DNA from: Magnetococcales bacterium
GTDB taxonomy: Bacteria; Pseudomonadota; Magnetococcia; Magnetococcales; Magnetaquicoccaceae
DNA length: 64,000 bases
Direction: 5' to 3'
NCBI GenBank assembly: GCA_015231755.1
Contig: JADGAZ010000001.1
Coordinates: 62,001 to 126,000 of the forward strand
A model generated the notes under the pieces. That model was not told where the DNA came from and searched no databases. It saw nothing but the letters and a program-made list of their open reading frames with translations. Of the stretch, positions 18,182 through 27,580 are shown piece after piece. Position numbers and translations under genes: made by a program. Within the stretch, counting starts at the first letter, position 1; each line of letters begins with the position of its first letter.

Positions 18182-19632
18182 GCCGCTCTTTGAACGGTTC
18201 CGGGAAATGTCTGGCCTATCTGGCCGGGGAGTGGGTGGATACCCCGGAGTCGTTGGAGGTGATCAATCCCTACAACGGGGAGTTGGTGGCCACGGTCGCC
18301 TTGTGCGGACCCGGCGAGATCGATCGGGCCTTGGATGCGGCGGTGGAGTCGCTGGAAGAGACCCGACGGCTGGAACCCTGGCAGCGCGCCAAGGCTTTGG
18401 CGCATGTGCGGGATCGGCTGATCGCGCGGCGGGAGGAGTTCGCCCGGATTCTGAGCCAGGAGAACGGCAAGACCATCACCGAATCCCGTCTGGAGCTGGA
18501 TCGGGCCGCCGCCACCTTCGACATCGCCGTGGGGGAGGCCACCCGGGTGTATGGCGAAGCCTATGACCTGGGAATCAATCCCATGGGGGCCGGTCGGCGG
18601 GCGCTGGTGCGTCACTATCCGGTGGGGGTGGTGGCCGGGGTGGCGCCGTTCAATTTTCCCCTCAATCTGGCCATCCATAAGATCGCCCCGGCCATGGCCG
18701 CCGGCTGTCCCATGGTGCTCAAACCCGCCTCCAAAACGCCGGTCACCGCGCTGATGCTCGCCGGGATCATCCAGGAGTCGGGTTGGCCCTTAAAGGCGTT
18801 TTCCGTGCTGCCGTGCAATCGGGTCGCCGGTCAGATGCTGGTGGAAGACGAACGGGTCAAACTGCTCACCTTCACCGGCTCGCCCGAGGTGGGCTGGAAG
18901 ATGAAACAGCAGGCCGGACGCAAAAAGGTGGTGCTGGAACTGGGTGGCAACGCGGGTCTGATCGTGGATCGGGAGGTGCGGGACTGGGACTGGCTGATCA
19001 AACGGGCGGTGATGGGCGCTTTTTATCAGTGTGGTCAGGTGTGCATCTCGGTGCAGAGGATTTTCCTGCATCAAGAGATCGTGGGGGAGTTTCGCGCCCG
19101 TTTCCGCAAGGCCGCCGAGGCGTTGCGGCCTGGGGATCCGCTGGATGAAGCCACCACTTTAGGTCCGATGATCGACCGGGCCAACCGGGAACGCTTGCAG
19201 ACCTGGATCGGCGAAGCCATGGATCTGGGCGCTCATCTGGTGACCGGCAATACGGTTCCGGCCTCGGGGCAGGGCAACGGCCTGACCGCCACCATCCTGG
19301 AAGAGGTGGATCCGGACAGCCGGGTGGTGGCGGAAGAGGCCTTCGGACCGGTGGTGGTGTTGACCCCGGTGGAGTCCATGGAAGAGGCCTTCGCCCGGGC
19401 CAATGCGTCGCGTTTCGGGTTGCAGTGCGGGATTTTCACGCCGGATTTCTCCACGGTGATGCGGGCCTTCGACGCTTTGGAGGTGGGAGGGGTGATCCAT
19501 GACGATGTGCCCTCCCTGCGGGTGGACAGCATGCCTTATGGCGGCGTCAAGGATTCGGGGTTGGGCCGGGAAGGGGTGAAATACGCCATGCGGGATATGC
19601 TGGAGGAGCGGGTGCTGGTCTATCGTGTCTGA
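18178..19632 (+). CDS. NAD(P)-dependent aldehyde dehydrogenase
   Basis: 484 aa of the ALDH superfamily. Rossmann cofactor segment VAPFNFPLNLAIHKIAPAMAAG and FTGSPEVGWKM, catalytic glutamate in LELGGNAGLIV and the nucleophile cysteine in FYQCGQVCISVQRI (second Cys, about residue 287), then EEAFGPVVVL. The sequence is closest in feel to the lactaldehyde/succinate-semialdehyde/GapN-like branch, but the substrate cannot be assigned from sequence. The start overlaps ubiK by four bases, so it is co-translated with the quinone genes, though no link in function is known. Confidence 0.9.
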   Translation: MSRSLNGSGKCLAYLAGEWVDTPESLEVINPYNGELVATVALCGPGEIDRALDAAVESLEETRRLEPWQRAKALAHVRDRLIARREEFARILSQENGKTITESRLELDRAAATFDIAVGEATRVYGEAYDLGINPMGAGRRALVRHYPVGVVAGVAPFNFPLNLAIHKIAPAMAAGCPMVLKPASKTPVTALMLAGIIQESGWPLKAFSVLPCNRVAGQMLVEDERVKLLTFTGSPEVGWKMKQQAGRKKVVLELGGNAGLIVDREVRDWDWLIKRAVMGAFYQCGQVCISVQRIFLHQEIVGEFRARFRKAAEALRPGDPLDEATTLGPMIDRANRERLQTWIGEAMDLGAHLVTGNTVPASGQGNGLTATILEEVDPDSRVVAEEAFGPVVVLTPVESMEEAFARANASRFGLQCGIFTPDFSTVMRAFDALEVGGVIHDDVPSLRVDSMPYGGVKDSGLGREGVKYAMRDMLEERVLVYRV

Positions 19633-19649
19633 AACAGGGATTGACTGCC

Positions 19650-21188
19650 GTGCTTGCCCGCGTTGACACCATCGCCCTGGATGGCATCCGGGCCATTCCC
19701 GTCGAGGTGGAAGTGGACCTGGGGCGGGGATTGCCCATGCTCAACATGGTGGGATTGCCGGATGGGGCGGTGCGGGAGGCCAAGGATCGGGTGCGGGCCG
19801 CGTTGAAGAACTCCGGCGTGCAACTGCCGGCGCGGCGGGTCACCATCAATCTGGCGCCGGCGGATCTGCCCAAGGAGGGCAGCGGCTATGATCTTCCCAT
19901 GGCGCTGGGTTTGCTGGCGGCCATGGAGTTGTTGCCGGGAGAGTCGTTGCGTGGGCGGTTGTTCCTGGGGGAGTTGGCCCTGGATGGTCGTTTGAAGCCG
20001 GTTCCCGGCTGTCTGCCCGCAGCCATGCTGGCCAAAGAGTTGGGCATGACCGAGTTGATCGTGCCGTTGGCCAACGGGGTGGAAGGCTCCTTGGCCGGGG
20101 GACGGGTGGTGGCTCCAGAGACTCTGCTGGAACTCATGCGCCATCTCAACGGCGAAAAGCCCCTGGATCCGGTTCCCCCCACCGATTGGCGCAAGGCGCT
20201 GGAAGAAGAACCCAGAAGCGGGGGGAGCATTCGGGATCTGGCGGATGTCAAAGGTCAGGAGCATGCCCGGCGCGCCCTGGAAGTGGCGGCGGCGGGTGGA
20301 CACAATCTGATCATGAGCGGCCCTCCGGGATCGGGCAAGACCCTGCTGGCCCGCTGTCTGCCGGGGATTCTGCCGGCCCTCACCATCGAAGACGCTCTGG
20401 AAGTCACCGCCATCCATTCCGTGGCCGGACGGCTGGAGGGGCGTTCCCCTTTGGTGACCCGGCGTCCGTTTCGCACCCCGCATCACACCTCCTCCCATGT
20501 GGCCCTGATCGGCGGCGGGGGCATCCCCAGGCCCGGCGAGGTGAGTCTGGCCCATCGGGGCGTGTTGTTTCTGGACGAAATCCCCGAGTTCGGTCGCAGC
20601 GCCCTGGAATCCCTGCGGGAGCCTTTGGAGGCCGGAGACGTGGGCATCTCCCGCGCCGCCCGTTCCACCCGTTTTCCAGCCCGGTTTCAACTGGTTTCCG
20701 CCTGCAATCCCTGTCCCTGCGGTTTTCGGGGCCATTCCCAGCGTCCTTGCCGTTGTACGCCGATCCAGGTGGAACGCTACGCCTCCCGGTTGTCCGGACC
20801 CTTGCTGGACCGCATCGATCTGCATGTGGAAGTGCCTCCGGTTCCCCCCGAAACCCTGGCGGCGCTTCCGTCGGGAGAGAGTTCCGCCATGGTGCGTCAG
20901 CGGGTGACCGAGGCCCGAATGCGGCAGTTGGCCCGCAACGGTCCCGGCGTGTTGAACGCGGATCTGGATGGCGCGCCCCTCGACCGTTTTGCCGCGTTGG
21001 ACGACGAAAGCCGGGAACTGTTGTTGATGGCCAGTCGCAAGCTCTGTTTTTCCGCCCGTACCCACAACCGCATTCTCAAGGTCTCCCGTACCATCGCGGA
21101 TCTGGAAGGGGCGGAGTCCATTGCCGCCGGGCATCTGGCGGAGGCGATCCAGTTTCGCATGGGGGGGAGGTTTCCGGGGAGCGGGTGA
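19650..21188 (+). CDS. comM: YifB/ComM-family Mg-chelatase-like AAA ATPase
   Basis: About 512 aa. I prefer GTG 19650 (MLARVDTIALDGIRAIPVEVEVDLG), which matches the family start; a TTG at 19641 is the alternative. N-terminal ChlI-like domain, then a P-loop GPPGSGKTLLARCLPGILP, Walker B LFLDEIPEFGR, and the zinc-type motif CNPCPCGFRG...CRC. In transforming bacteria ComM is a hexameric helicase that drives branch migration during integration of single-stranded DNA. Whether this organism is transformable cannot be judged. A methyltransferase gene overlaps its stop (TGATG). Confidence 0.93.
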   Translation: MLARVDTIALDGIRAIPVEVEVDLGRGLPMLNMVGLPDGAVREAKDRVRAALKNSGVQLPARRVTINLAPADLPKEGSGYDLPMALGLLAAMELLPGESLRGRLFLGELALDGRLKPVPGCLPAAMLAKELGMTELIVPLANGVEGSLAGGRVVAPETLLELMRHLNGEKPLDPVPPTDWRKALEEEPRSGGSIRDLADVKGQEHARRALEVAAAGGHNLIMSGPPGSGKTLLARCLPGILPALTIEDALEVTAIHSVAGRLEGRSPLVTRRPFRTPHHTSSHVALIGGGGIPRPGEVSLAHRGVLFLDEIPEFGRSALESLREPLEAGDVGISRAARSTRFPARFQLVSACNPCPCGFRGHSQRPCRCTPIQVERYASRLSGPLLDRIDLHVEVPPVPPETLAALPSGESSAMVRQRVTEARMRQLARNGPGVLNADLDGAPLDRFAALDDESRELLLMASRKLCFSARTHNRILKVSRTIADLEGAESIAAGHLAEAIQFRMGGRFPGSG

Positions 21189-21967
21189 TGTCTGAATCCT
21201 TCAAGGACCATTTTTCCACAGTGGCTGGCCATTATGCCGGGAATCGTCCCGGTTATCCGCCGGAGCTGTTCGTTTGGCTGGCCGGACAATGTGCGGAGCG
21301 GGGGTTGGCCTGGGATTGCGGGGCGGGAACCGGGCAGGCGTCCGTTGAGTTGGCGCGGCATTTCGAGCGGGTGGAGGCCACCGATGCCAGTATGGCCCAG
21401 ATTGCCCAGGCCACCCCTTGTCCGGGGGTGGTTTATCGGCAGGCTCGGGCCGGGGCGAGTGGTCTGGTGTTGGGTTCGGTGGATTTGATCGTGGTGGCTC
21501 AGGCGCTGCATTGGTTTGATCTGGAAGCGTTTTATGCCGAGGTGCGCCGGGTGTTGAAACCGGGCGGCGTGTTGGCGGTGTGGAGTTATGGGGTGTTGAG
21601 CGTTGAAGGAGAGGAGGTCAACACCCTGGTTCAAGATTTCTATCATCACGAAGTCGGTCCCCATTGGCCGCCGGAGCGGTATCATGTGGAAAACGGCTAT
21701 CGGGATTTGTCTTTTCCTTTTGCCGCCATCCCCGCCCCGACTTTTGCCATGAGGGCGCGGTGGCATCTGGATTCATTGTTGGGTTATTTTTCCAGTTGGT
21801 CGGCCACGGCCCAGTATTGCAAGGTGCGGGGAATCGATCCGGTGGCGTTGTTGCGCCCCCGTTTGCGTGCCATCTGGGGGGATGTGGACAGACGGCGGGG
21901 GGTGGCATGGCCTTTGGCGTTGCGGGTGGGGCGCGTCGCCGCATCCTCCCTCCAATCCCAATCCTGA
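21188..21967 (+). CDS. class I SAM-dependent methyltransferase
   Basis: 259 aa from ATG 21188, which overlaps the comM stop by one base. It has the SAM-binding loop WDCGAGTGQASVELARHF near residue 40, acidic AT-DAS strand end, and the post-motif VAQALHWFDLEAFYAEVRRVLKPGGVLAVWSYG, typical of Methyltransf_11 proteins related to yeast Tmt1-like trans-aconitate methyltransferases. The substrate is unknown. The open frame continues far upstream, but that part is a shadow of comM in another frame. Confidence 0.85.
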   Translation: MSESFKDHFSTVAGHYAGNRPGYPPELFVWLAGQCAERGLAWDCGAGTGQASVELARHFERVEATDASMAQIAQATPCPGVVYRQARAGASGLVLGSVDLIVVAQALHWFDLEAFYAEVRRVLKPGGVLAVWSYGVLSVEGEEVNTLVQDFYHHEVGPHWPPERYHVENGYRDLSFPFAAIPAPTFAMRARWHLDSLLGYFSSWSATAQYCKVRGIDPVALLRPRLRAIWGDVDRRRGVAWPLALRVGRVAASSLQSQS

Positions 21968-21976
21968 CCCCTGTTG

Positions 21977-22012
21977 AAAAAAAAGAGCGGGTCTGGGAGA
22001 TTCCTCTCCCAG
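21977..22012 (-). terminator. terminator after the TetR gene (possibly bidirectional)
   Basis: An 8-bp perfect inverted repeat, CTGGGAGA and its complement, with a four-base loop at 21993-22012. Reading on the minus strand it is followed by a run of eight T (A-run at 21977-21984), so it best terminates the tetR transcript. It also sits just after the methyltransferase stop on the other strand. Confidence 0.55.
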
Positions 22013-22062
22013 GGTGTTGACCTTGGCCTTTGATTTTTGCTTTTCAAGAGTGCAGCGCGGCC

Positions 22063-22659
22063 TCATTTCTCAGTCAATGCCGCCACCATCTGCTTGGCAC
22101 ACAGCGCCATGCGTCGGATGATGGCCGGATCGTTTTCCGCTTTGGCCACCAGGATGGCGCCTTCCAGCAGGGAGAAGACCGCTTCGGCCTGTTCTTTGAT
22201 TTTGGCGGGTTCGGCGGCAGGGGAGCCGGAGCGGATGGTGGATTCCAGGCGGGCGATGGTTTCCCGCAGCACCCGTGCCAGCACGAGGCGCAGGCTTTCG
22301 TCCCGGGTACTCATTTCCAAGACCAGATTGCCGAATGGACATCCTTTGACCACTCCGGCTTCGTGGCGGAAGTTTTCCTGGATGGTGGCGACCATGAGAA
22401 ACAACCGTTCGATGCGTTCCGGGGCCGGCAGATCCTTGGCCAAAGCCTGATCCAGCAATTCAATGGAGGCGGCGTGGAACTGTTCCACCACCGCCAGACC
22501 CAGATGGCTTTTCGTGGCGAAGAAGTGATAGAAACTTCCCTTGCGCACGCCGGCGCGGGCGCAGATTTCCTGCACGCCGGCCTGGGCGTAGCCTCCGGCT
22601 TGCAAGAGATCCATGCCGCTTTGAATCAAGCGTTCCCTGGCGTCGCTGGTACGTCCCAC
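22063..22659 (-). CDS. TetR/AcrR-family transcriptional regulator
   Basis: 198 aa. N-terminal helix-turn-helix (RERLIQSGMDLLQAGGYAQAGVQEICARAGVRKGSFYHFFATKSHL, residues about 8-55) then a helical ligand-binding domain with GCPFGNLVLEMS, typical of the TetR_C-11/YxaF-like group. It would repress genes in response to a small ligand. It lies 19 bases downstream of metX on the same strand, an unusual position because MetX is often followed by metW. Target and ligand are unknown. Confidence 0.9.
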   Translation of the reverse strand: MGRTSDARERLIQSGMDLLQAGGYAQAGVQEICARAGVRKGSFYHFFATKSHLGLAVVEQFHAASIELLDQALAKDLPAPERIERLFLMVATIQENFRHEAGVVKGCPFGNLVLEMSTRDESLRLVLARVLRETIARLESTIRSGSPAAEPAKIKEQAEAVFSLLEGAILVAKAENDPAIIRRMALCAKQMVAALTEK

Positions 22660-22678
22660 GGCAGATTGCTCCGTTGTT

Positions 22679-23869
22679 TCACAGGGTGATTTGGGCTGCC
22701 GGGTGTCTGGATTCCTGGTGGAGCCGTTTGAGAAACGAGCTTAAGGATTCCATGTAGAGGGGATCTTCGATCAAAAAGGCGTCGTGTCCGTGCAGGGAGC
22801 GGAACTGCTCGAAGGTGACGTTTTTCTGATGCCAATTGAGCATCTTGACCAGTTCCTTGGAGCGGGAGGTGTCGAAGCGCCAGTCGGTGTCGAAGCTGAT
22901 CACCAGCAGACGGGCCGTGACCTTTTGCAGTCGTTTGGCGGAGGTCTCCGGATCCGGGAAGGGATCGAAGTAGTCCATGGCCTTGGTGATGTACAGGTAG
23001 GTATTGGCGTCGAACTTGTTGACGAAAGACGATCCCTGATAATGCAAATAACTTTCCACGGCGAAATCCCGCTCGAAGCCGAAGGAGAGTTCCCTCCTGT
23101 CTTGCAACTGGCGTCCGAATTTTTCGTGGAGTCCTTTTTCCGATAGATAGGTGATATGGGCCACCATGCGGGCCAGGGCCAGTCCGTTGACGGGTCTGGG
23201 CACCCCTTCGCCGTAGTAGTCGCCGCCATTGAAACCGGGATCCACCATGATGGCCTGACGGGCCACGGCGTTGAAGGCGATGTTCTGGGCCGACAGGCGG
23301 GGGGTGGAGGCGATGATGATGGAGGCCCGCAGGGCATCCGGGTAGTCCAGCGCCCATTGCAAGGCGATCATGCCGCCCATGGAGCCGCCGGCCACGGCCA
23401 GCAGTCGGGGGATGCCCAGATGGTCGATGAGGGCTTTTTGCAGTCGGGCCATGTCGCCGATGGTGATCATGGGAAATTGCAGGCCAAAGGGGCGTCCGGT
23501 GGCCGGATTGATGCTGGATGGACCCGTGGTCCCATCGCAACCTCCCAGGTTGTTGCTGCAAATCACATAGAAACGATCGGTATCGAAAGGTTTGCCGGGA
23601 CCGATAAAGTTGTCCCACCAGCCGGGTTTGCGGTCATCCTCTTTGTGGCGTCCGGCGGCGTGGGCATTGCCGGAGAGGGCGTGACAGATCAGCAGCGCGT
23701 TGCTTTTGTCGGCGTTGAGGCGACCGTAAGTTTCGTAGGCGACCCGAACCGGGGCCAACGAGGCGCCGCAATCGAGGGTCAGGGCGCTGGAACCATCGGT
23801 GAAGAGTTCCGCGTGCCTGGTTTGCACGATCCCGACAGAGTGGGAGTGGGATGGCTCGGTGGTGGTCAT
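22679..23869 (-). CDS. metX: homoserine O-acyltransferase (MetX)
   Basis: 396 aa from ATG 23869 with AAGGA as ribosome binding site; the frame extends to 24076 but with no family similarity. An alpha/beta-hydrolase fold enzyme that acylates homoserine at the first committed step of methionine synthesis. Catalytic triad: Ser in GGSMGG, Asp in SFDTDWRF, His in LHGHDAFL. NLGGCDGTTGPSSINP is a family hallmark. Acetyl and succinyl donors cannot be told apart from these motifs alone. No metW follows. Confidence 0.93.
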   Translation of the reverse strand: MTTTEPSHSHSVGIVQTRHAELFTDGSSALTLDCGASLAPVRVAYETYGRLNADKSNALLICHALSGNAHAAGRHKEDDRKPGWWDNFIGPGKPFDTDRFYVICSNNLGGCDGTTGPSSINPATGRPFGLQFPMITIGDMARLQKALIDHLGIPRLLAVAGGSMGGMIALQWALDYPDALRASIIIASTPRLSAQNIAFNAVARQAIMVDPGFNGGDYYGEGVPRPVNGLALARMVAHITYLSEKGLHEKFGRQLQDRRELSFGFERDFAVESYLHYQGSSFVNKFDANTYLYITKAMDYFDPFPDPETSAKRLQKVTARLLVISFDTDWRFDTSRSKELVKMLNWHQKNVTFEQFRSLHGHDAFLIEDPLYMESLSSFLKRLHQESRHPAAQITL

Positions 23870-23963
23870 CGGTTCCTTGCAGGCTTGGAGGTGGCTCACG
23901 GTGATTTGGCCTTGCGCGTTTTCGATTGTACGTTTTTTTCGTGGATCAAGGGAAGGGGCGTCA

Positions 23964-23979
23964 TGGCCGGGGATCTGCA
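23964..23979 (+). promoter_or_regulatory. weak sigma54-like element upstream of flhA
   Basis: TGGCCGG-N4-CTGCA has the invariant GG and GC separated by ten bases and matches the rest of the -24/-12 consensus partly. It lies about 130 bases before flhA in the metX-flhA divergent region. Such matches arise by chance in GC-rich DNA, so this is a tentative call. Confidence 0.25.
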
Positions 23980-24106
23980 AGGAAACCGGGGGTGGGTGAA
24001 GGGGGGAAGTGTTGGAATCTGGGCATGATAGTTGCTTTGTCGATGTCAAGGATTCCCCGGTACGAGCCCGGACCAAGCCGTCGCGGATGTTTGGGAGCGA
24101 AAGAAT

Positions 24107-26182
24107 ATGGTGCCATTCTTCAGTCGATTCAAGGGACTCAATGACATCGTCATGGCCGGTGGGGTCATGACGGTGTTGGCGATCATGATCATCCCCGTGC
24201 CCTCGTGGCTGTTGGATGTATTTTTGTCCGTCAACATCTCACTGGGTATCGTCATTCTTCTGACGACCGTTTATGTCCATCGGCCATTGGAGTTTTCCTC
24301 CTTTCCCAGTGTGTTGCTCATCACCACCATGTTCCGGCTGGCGCTGAACATCGCCACCACCCGTCTGATCCTGTTGCACGGCGCCGAGGGGGAAGGCGCG
24401 GCGGGTGAGGTGATCCGCTCGTTCGGCCAGTTCGTGGTCGGAGGCAATCCGGTGGTGGGTATGATCATCTTCGGCATTCTGGTGATCATCAACTTTGTGG
24501 TCATCACCAAAGGTGCCGGGCGTATCGCCGAAGTGGCGGCCCGTTTCACTTTGGACAAAATGCCGGGCAAACAGATGGCCATCGACGCGGATCTCAACTC
24601 GGGTCTCATTTCCGAGACCGAAGCCAAAACCCGCCGGCGTGAAATCGAACAGGAATCGGAATTCTTCGGAGCCATGGACGGTGCCTCGAAGTTCGTCCGT
24701 GGGGATGCGATCGCGGGCATCATCATCACCTTCATCAACATCATCGGTGGTTTCATCATCGGCGTGGGTCAGCATGGGCTGTCGGCGGCGGATTCGGCCA
24801 ACATCTACACCATTTTGACCGTGGGTGACGGTCTGGTGGCGCAGATTCCGGCCCTGGTGATCTCCACCGCCGCCGGTTTTCTGGTGACCCGCGCCTCCTC
24901 GGACGAAAATCTCGGGGATCACATCGGTGGTCAGGTCACGGCCCAGCCCCGGGTGATCCTGTTGAGCGCCGGTGTGTTGGGACTGTTCGCCCTGATGCCG
25001 GGCATGCCCACGATTCCGTTCGCGCTGCTGGCCATCTTGATGGGCGGATGGGCCTATTTTCTCTTCAAGCGGCTGGAGACCGTGGAACTGGTCACGGCCC
25101 GCAAGGAGACCGCACGGGCGCAAACCGAGGCCCTGGTGGAAGAACCCATCGAAAATTTCCTCGCCCTGGACCTGCTGCGTCTGGATGTGGGCTATGGGTT
25201 GATCTCTTTGGTGGACGAGAGCCAACAGGGAACCTTGCTGGAAAAGATCCGTTCGATTCGCAAGCAGTTTGCCGCGGATATGGGCTTTGTGGTGCCGCCG
25301 ATCCACATCAAGGACAATTTGCAGTTCAGACCCGGTGAGTATGCCTTCATGATCCGGGGTGTGGAAGTGGGTCGGGGCGAACTCAAGCCATCGCAGTTTC
25401 TGGCCATGGAAGGGGGCGCGGTCTCCGGACGGATCGACGGTTATCCGACCATCGAACCGGCTTTTGGTCTGCCGGCGTTGTGGATCTCCGCCCACGACCG
25501 GGAGCGGGCCGAAATGATGGGCTATACGGTGGTGGATCCGGCCACGGTGCTGGCCACCCACATCACGGAACTGGTCCACACCCATGCCCATGAGATGCTC
25601 AACCGTCAGGAGGTGCAAAACCTGTTGGATCTGACCGCCAAGAGCCAGCCCAAGCTGGTGGAGGAGTTGATCCCCCATGTGATCACTCTCGGAACGTTGC
25701 AGAAGGTCTTGCAGGGATTGTTGCGGGAACGGGTTTCGGTGCGGGACATGAGCACCATTTTGGAGACCATTTCCGATTATGCCCGGGTGGTCAAGCAGCC
25801 TTCCCAGTTGGTGGAGTTGACCCGTCAGGCATTGGCCCGTTCTCTGGTGACCCGTTATCTGGACGAGGATGGCCGCCTTTCGGCGTTGATTTTGGGGGCG
25901 GACGCGGAAAATCTGGTCAACGAGGCGATCGTGGACGGGGAGTATGGCTCTTATCTGTCGCTGGCGCCACGGGCCGCGGGTCTGCTGATGGTGCGCATCC
26001 GGGAATCCGTGGATCGCATCGCCTCTCAGGTGCAACAGCCGGTGATCATCACCGGTGCCCGGGCGCGGCCCTTTTTCAAGCAGGCGGCGGAGGCCACCTT
26101 GCCCCATTTGGCGGTGCTGTCGCAAAACGAAATTCCCACCAACATTCCGGTACACTCTCTTGGGACGGTGACGCTCTCGTAA
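24107..26182 (+). CDS. flhA: flagellar type III export gate protein FlhA
   Basis: 691 aa from ATG 24107 (MVPFFSRFKGLND), preceded by GGGAGCGAAAG. N-terminal half: eight hydrophobic segments with the conserved cytoplasmic FHIPEP-type loop (SSFPSVLLITTMFRLALNIATTRLIL; KGAGRIAEVAARFTLDKMPGKQMAIDADLNSG). C-terminal half: the soluble cytoplasmic ring domain that docks chaperone-substrate complexes. It is the proton-motive-force-driven gate of flagellar export. It heads a flagellar run flhA-flhF-fleN-fliA; flhB is not next to it here. Confidence 0.96.
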   Translation: MVPFFSRFKGLNDIVMAGGVMTVLAIMIIPVPSWLLDVFLSVNISLGIVILLTTVYVHRPLEFSSFPSVLLITTMFRLALNIATTRLILLHGAEGEGAAGEVIRSFGQFVVGGNPVVGMIIFGILVIINFVVITKGAGRIAEVAARFTLDKMPGKQMAIDADLNSGLISETEAKTRRREIEQESEFFGAMDGASKFVRGDAIAGIIITFINIIGGFIIGVGQHGLSAADSANIYTILTVGDGLVAQIPALVISTAAGFLVTRASSDENLGDHIGGQVTAQPRVILLSAGVLGLFALMPGMPTIPFALLAILMGGWAYFLFKRLETVELVTARKETARAQTEALVEEPIENFLALDLLRLDVGYGLISLVDESQQGTLLEKIRSIRKQFAADMGFVVPPIHIKDNLQFRPGEYAFMIRGVEVGRGELKPSQFLAMEGGAVSGRIDGYPTIEPAFGLPALWISAHDRERAEMMGYTVVDPATVLATHITELVHTHAHEMLNRQEVQNLLDLTAKSQPKLVEELIPHVITLGTLQKVLQGLLRERVSVRDMSTILETISDYARVVKQPSQLVELTRQALARSLVTRYLDEDGRLSALILGADAENLVNEAIVDGEYGSYLSLAPRAAGLLMVRIRESVDRIASQVQQPVIITGARARPFFKQAAEATLPHLAVLSQNEIPTNIPVHSLGTVTLS

Positions 26183-26220
26183 GGGCGTGATGTCAAAACT
26201 GTCAAGGATTCGACCGTATC

Positions 26221-27465
26221 ATGAACATTACAAAATTTCAGGCCCGGGACATGCGGGAAGCGCTCCAGATCGTCAAGGAGCAGTTGGGTCCCGATGCGGT
26301 GATTCTCTCCACCCGAAGCATTCGGGAGAAAGGACCAGGGGGGTTGGCTCTGGGCAAGACCATGATCGAGGTGAGCGCTTGTCCTAGTCCGGCGGCCCAG
26401 GGAGGCGCCGGAGGGGGCGCACGCAGCGAGCCGGGTCGTTTTTCGGCGGTGGTGGATGATCCCATCGAGCGTCCGGAACCGGAAATGCCGTCCCGTGCCC
26501 TGGAACCCCGCGCCAGACCCGAGCGTAACTCCGCCCAGGCCAATACCCGGGCCGTGGGATCGGTGGGACCGGGAACCACCGCCCGCACCCAGGCTTCAAA
26601 CCGGGATGCGAACCGGGATTCGGAACCGGTGATGCCTTCGCCGATCGTGCAGAGTCTGGGGGATCTGCCGCCGGAGTTTCCCCTGGTGGGGGACGCCTCG
26701 GGGCTGGACGTGATGGGCAAGCGTCATTACGGCACCTTGTTGATGCACGGCGTGGAAGAGCCGATTGCCCGCAAGATCGCCATGATGGATCAATCCGGCA
26801 AGGAACGGGGGCTGGATGTGGCCTTCTCCCGCACCCTGAAATTTCGCGATCCGCTGGATGGCAAGTCACGGGTGATCGTGCTGGTGGGGCCCACGGGTGT
26901 TGGCAAAACCACCACACTGGCCAAACTGGCGGCGGATCTGATCCTGAATCGTCAACGTTCCGTGGGCATGATCACCCTGGATACCTTCCGGGTCGGGGCC
27001 GTGGCCCAGTTGGAAACCTACGCCAAGCTGTTGCAGGTGCGTCTGGTGGTGGCCCGCACCCTGTCGGAGGTCAAAGCCGGGCTGCACTCCTTGAACCGTT
27101 GCGATTTCGTGTTGGTGGATACGGTGGGCTCCAGCCCCTATAACCGGCGTCAGGTCAACTCCACCGCCGGACTGCTGCCCATCATGGGGGATGACCGGGA
27201 GGTGATCCTGACCATGGCCGCCAATGTGCGCGAAACCGAGCAGCAGGCCATTTTCCGACGGTTTTCGGTGCTGAAGCCCACGGGATTGATCTTCACCAAA
27301 CTCGACGAGACCGTCACCTACGGGGGCATCCTGAATGTGGCGGTGCGGGCCGGATTGCCCTTGACCATGTATACCGATGGCCAGAGGGTGCCGGAGAATC
27401 TGGGCTGGATGTCTCCGAAGACCATGGCACGCTGGTTTCTGGAAGAGCGGGATCTGGATCAGTAA
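26221..27465 (+). CDS. flhF: flagellar biosynthesis GTPase FlhF
   Basis: 414 aa. An SRP-like GTPase that places polar flagella and sets their number with FlhG/FleN. N-terminal B domain (MNITKFQARDMREALQIVKEQLGPDAVIL), a long Pro/Arg-rich low-complexity linker (about residues 55-145), then the NG domain: P-loop GPTGVGKTTTLAKLAADL, LDTFRVGAVAQLETYA, DTVG (the usual FlhF variant of DTAG) and TKLDET. It starts 38 bases after flhA. FlhF with FleN nearby predicts polar flagellation. Confidence 0.94.
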   Translation: MNITKFQARDMREALQIVKEQLGPDAVILSTRSIREKGPGGLALGKTMIEVSACPSPAAQGGAGGGARSEPGRFSAVVDDPIERPEPEMPSRALEPRARPERNSAQANTRAVGSVGPGTTARTQASNRDANRDSEPVMPSPIVQSLGDLPPEFPLVGDASGLDVMGKRHYGTLLMHGVEEPIARKIAMMDQSGKERGLDVAFSRTLKFRDPLDGKSRVIVLVGPTGVGKTTTLAKLAADLILNRQRSVGMITLDTFRVGAVAQLETYAKLLQVRLVVARTLSEVKAGLHSLNRCDFVLVDTVGSSPYNRRQVNSTAGLLPIMGDDREVILTMAANVRETEQQAIFRRFSVLKPTGLIFTKLDETVTYGGILNVAVRAGLPLTMYTDGQRVPENLGWMSPKTMARWFLEERDLDQ

Positions 27466-27480
27466 AGCGAGGGATTGCAT

Positions 27481-27502
27481 GCTTGGAATGCGAATTGCAT
27501 GA
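27481..27502 (+). promoter_or_regulatory. sigma54-type promoter candidate for fleN-fliA
   Basis: CTTGGAATGCGAATTGCAT carries TTGG at 27483-27486 and TTGCAT at 27495-27500, with exactly the -24/-12 spacing (GG-N10-GC) of sigma54 promoters. It lies in the only sizeable gap of the flagellar run, 79 bases before fleN. Sigma54 control of class II or III flagellar genes is common in polar-flagellated proteobacteria. Confidence 0.5.
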
Positions 27503-27580
27503 GATGTATCGATACCAACTTTTTGATCCGTGCTGATCCGGCGGATCCCGGTTATGGGATGTCGCGGTGGCGGGGGAGTC

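Noticed and set aside
26221-27465. FlhF G3 motif DTVG instead of DTAG as an anomaly
   Set aside because: DTVG is normal for FlhF proteins, so this is not a finding.
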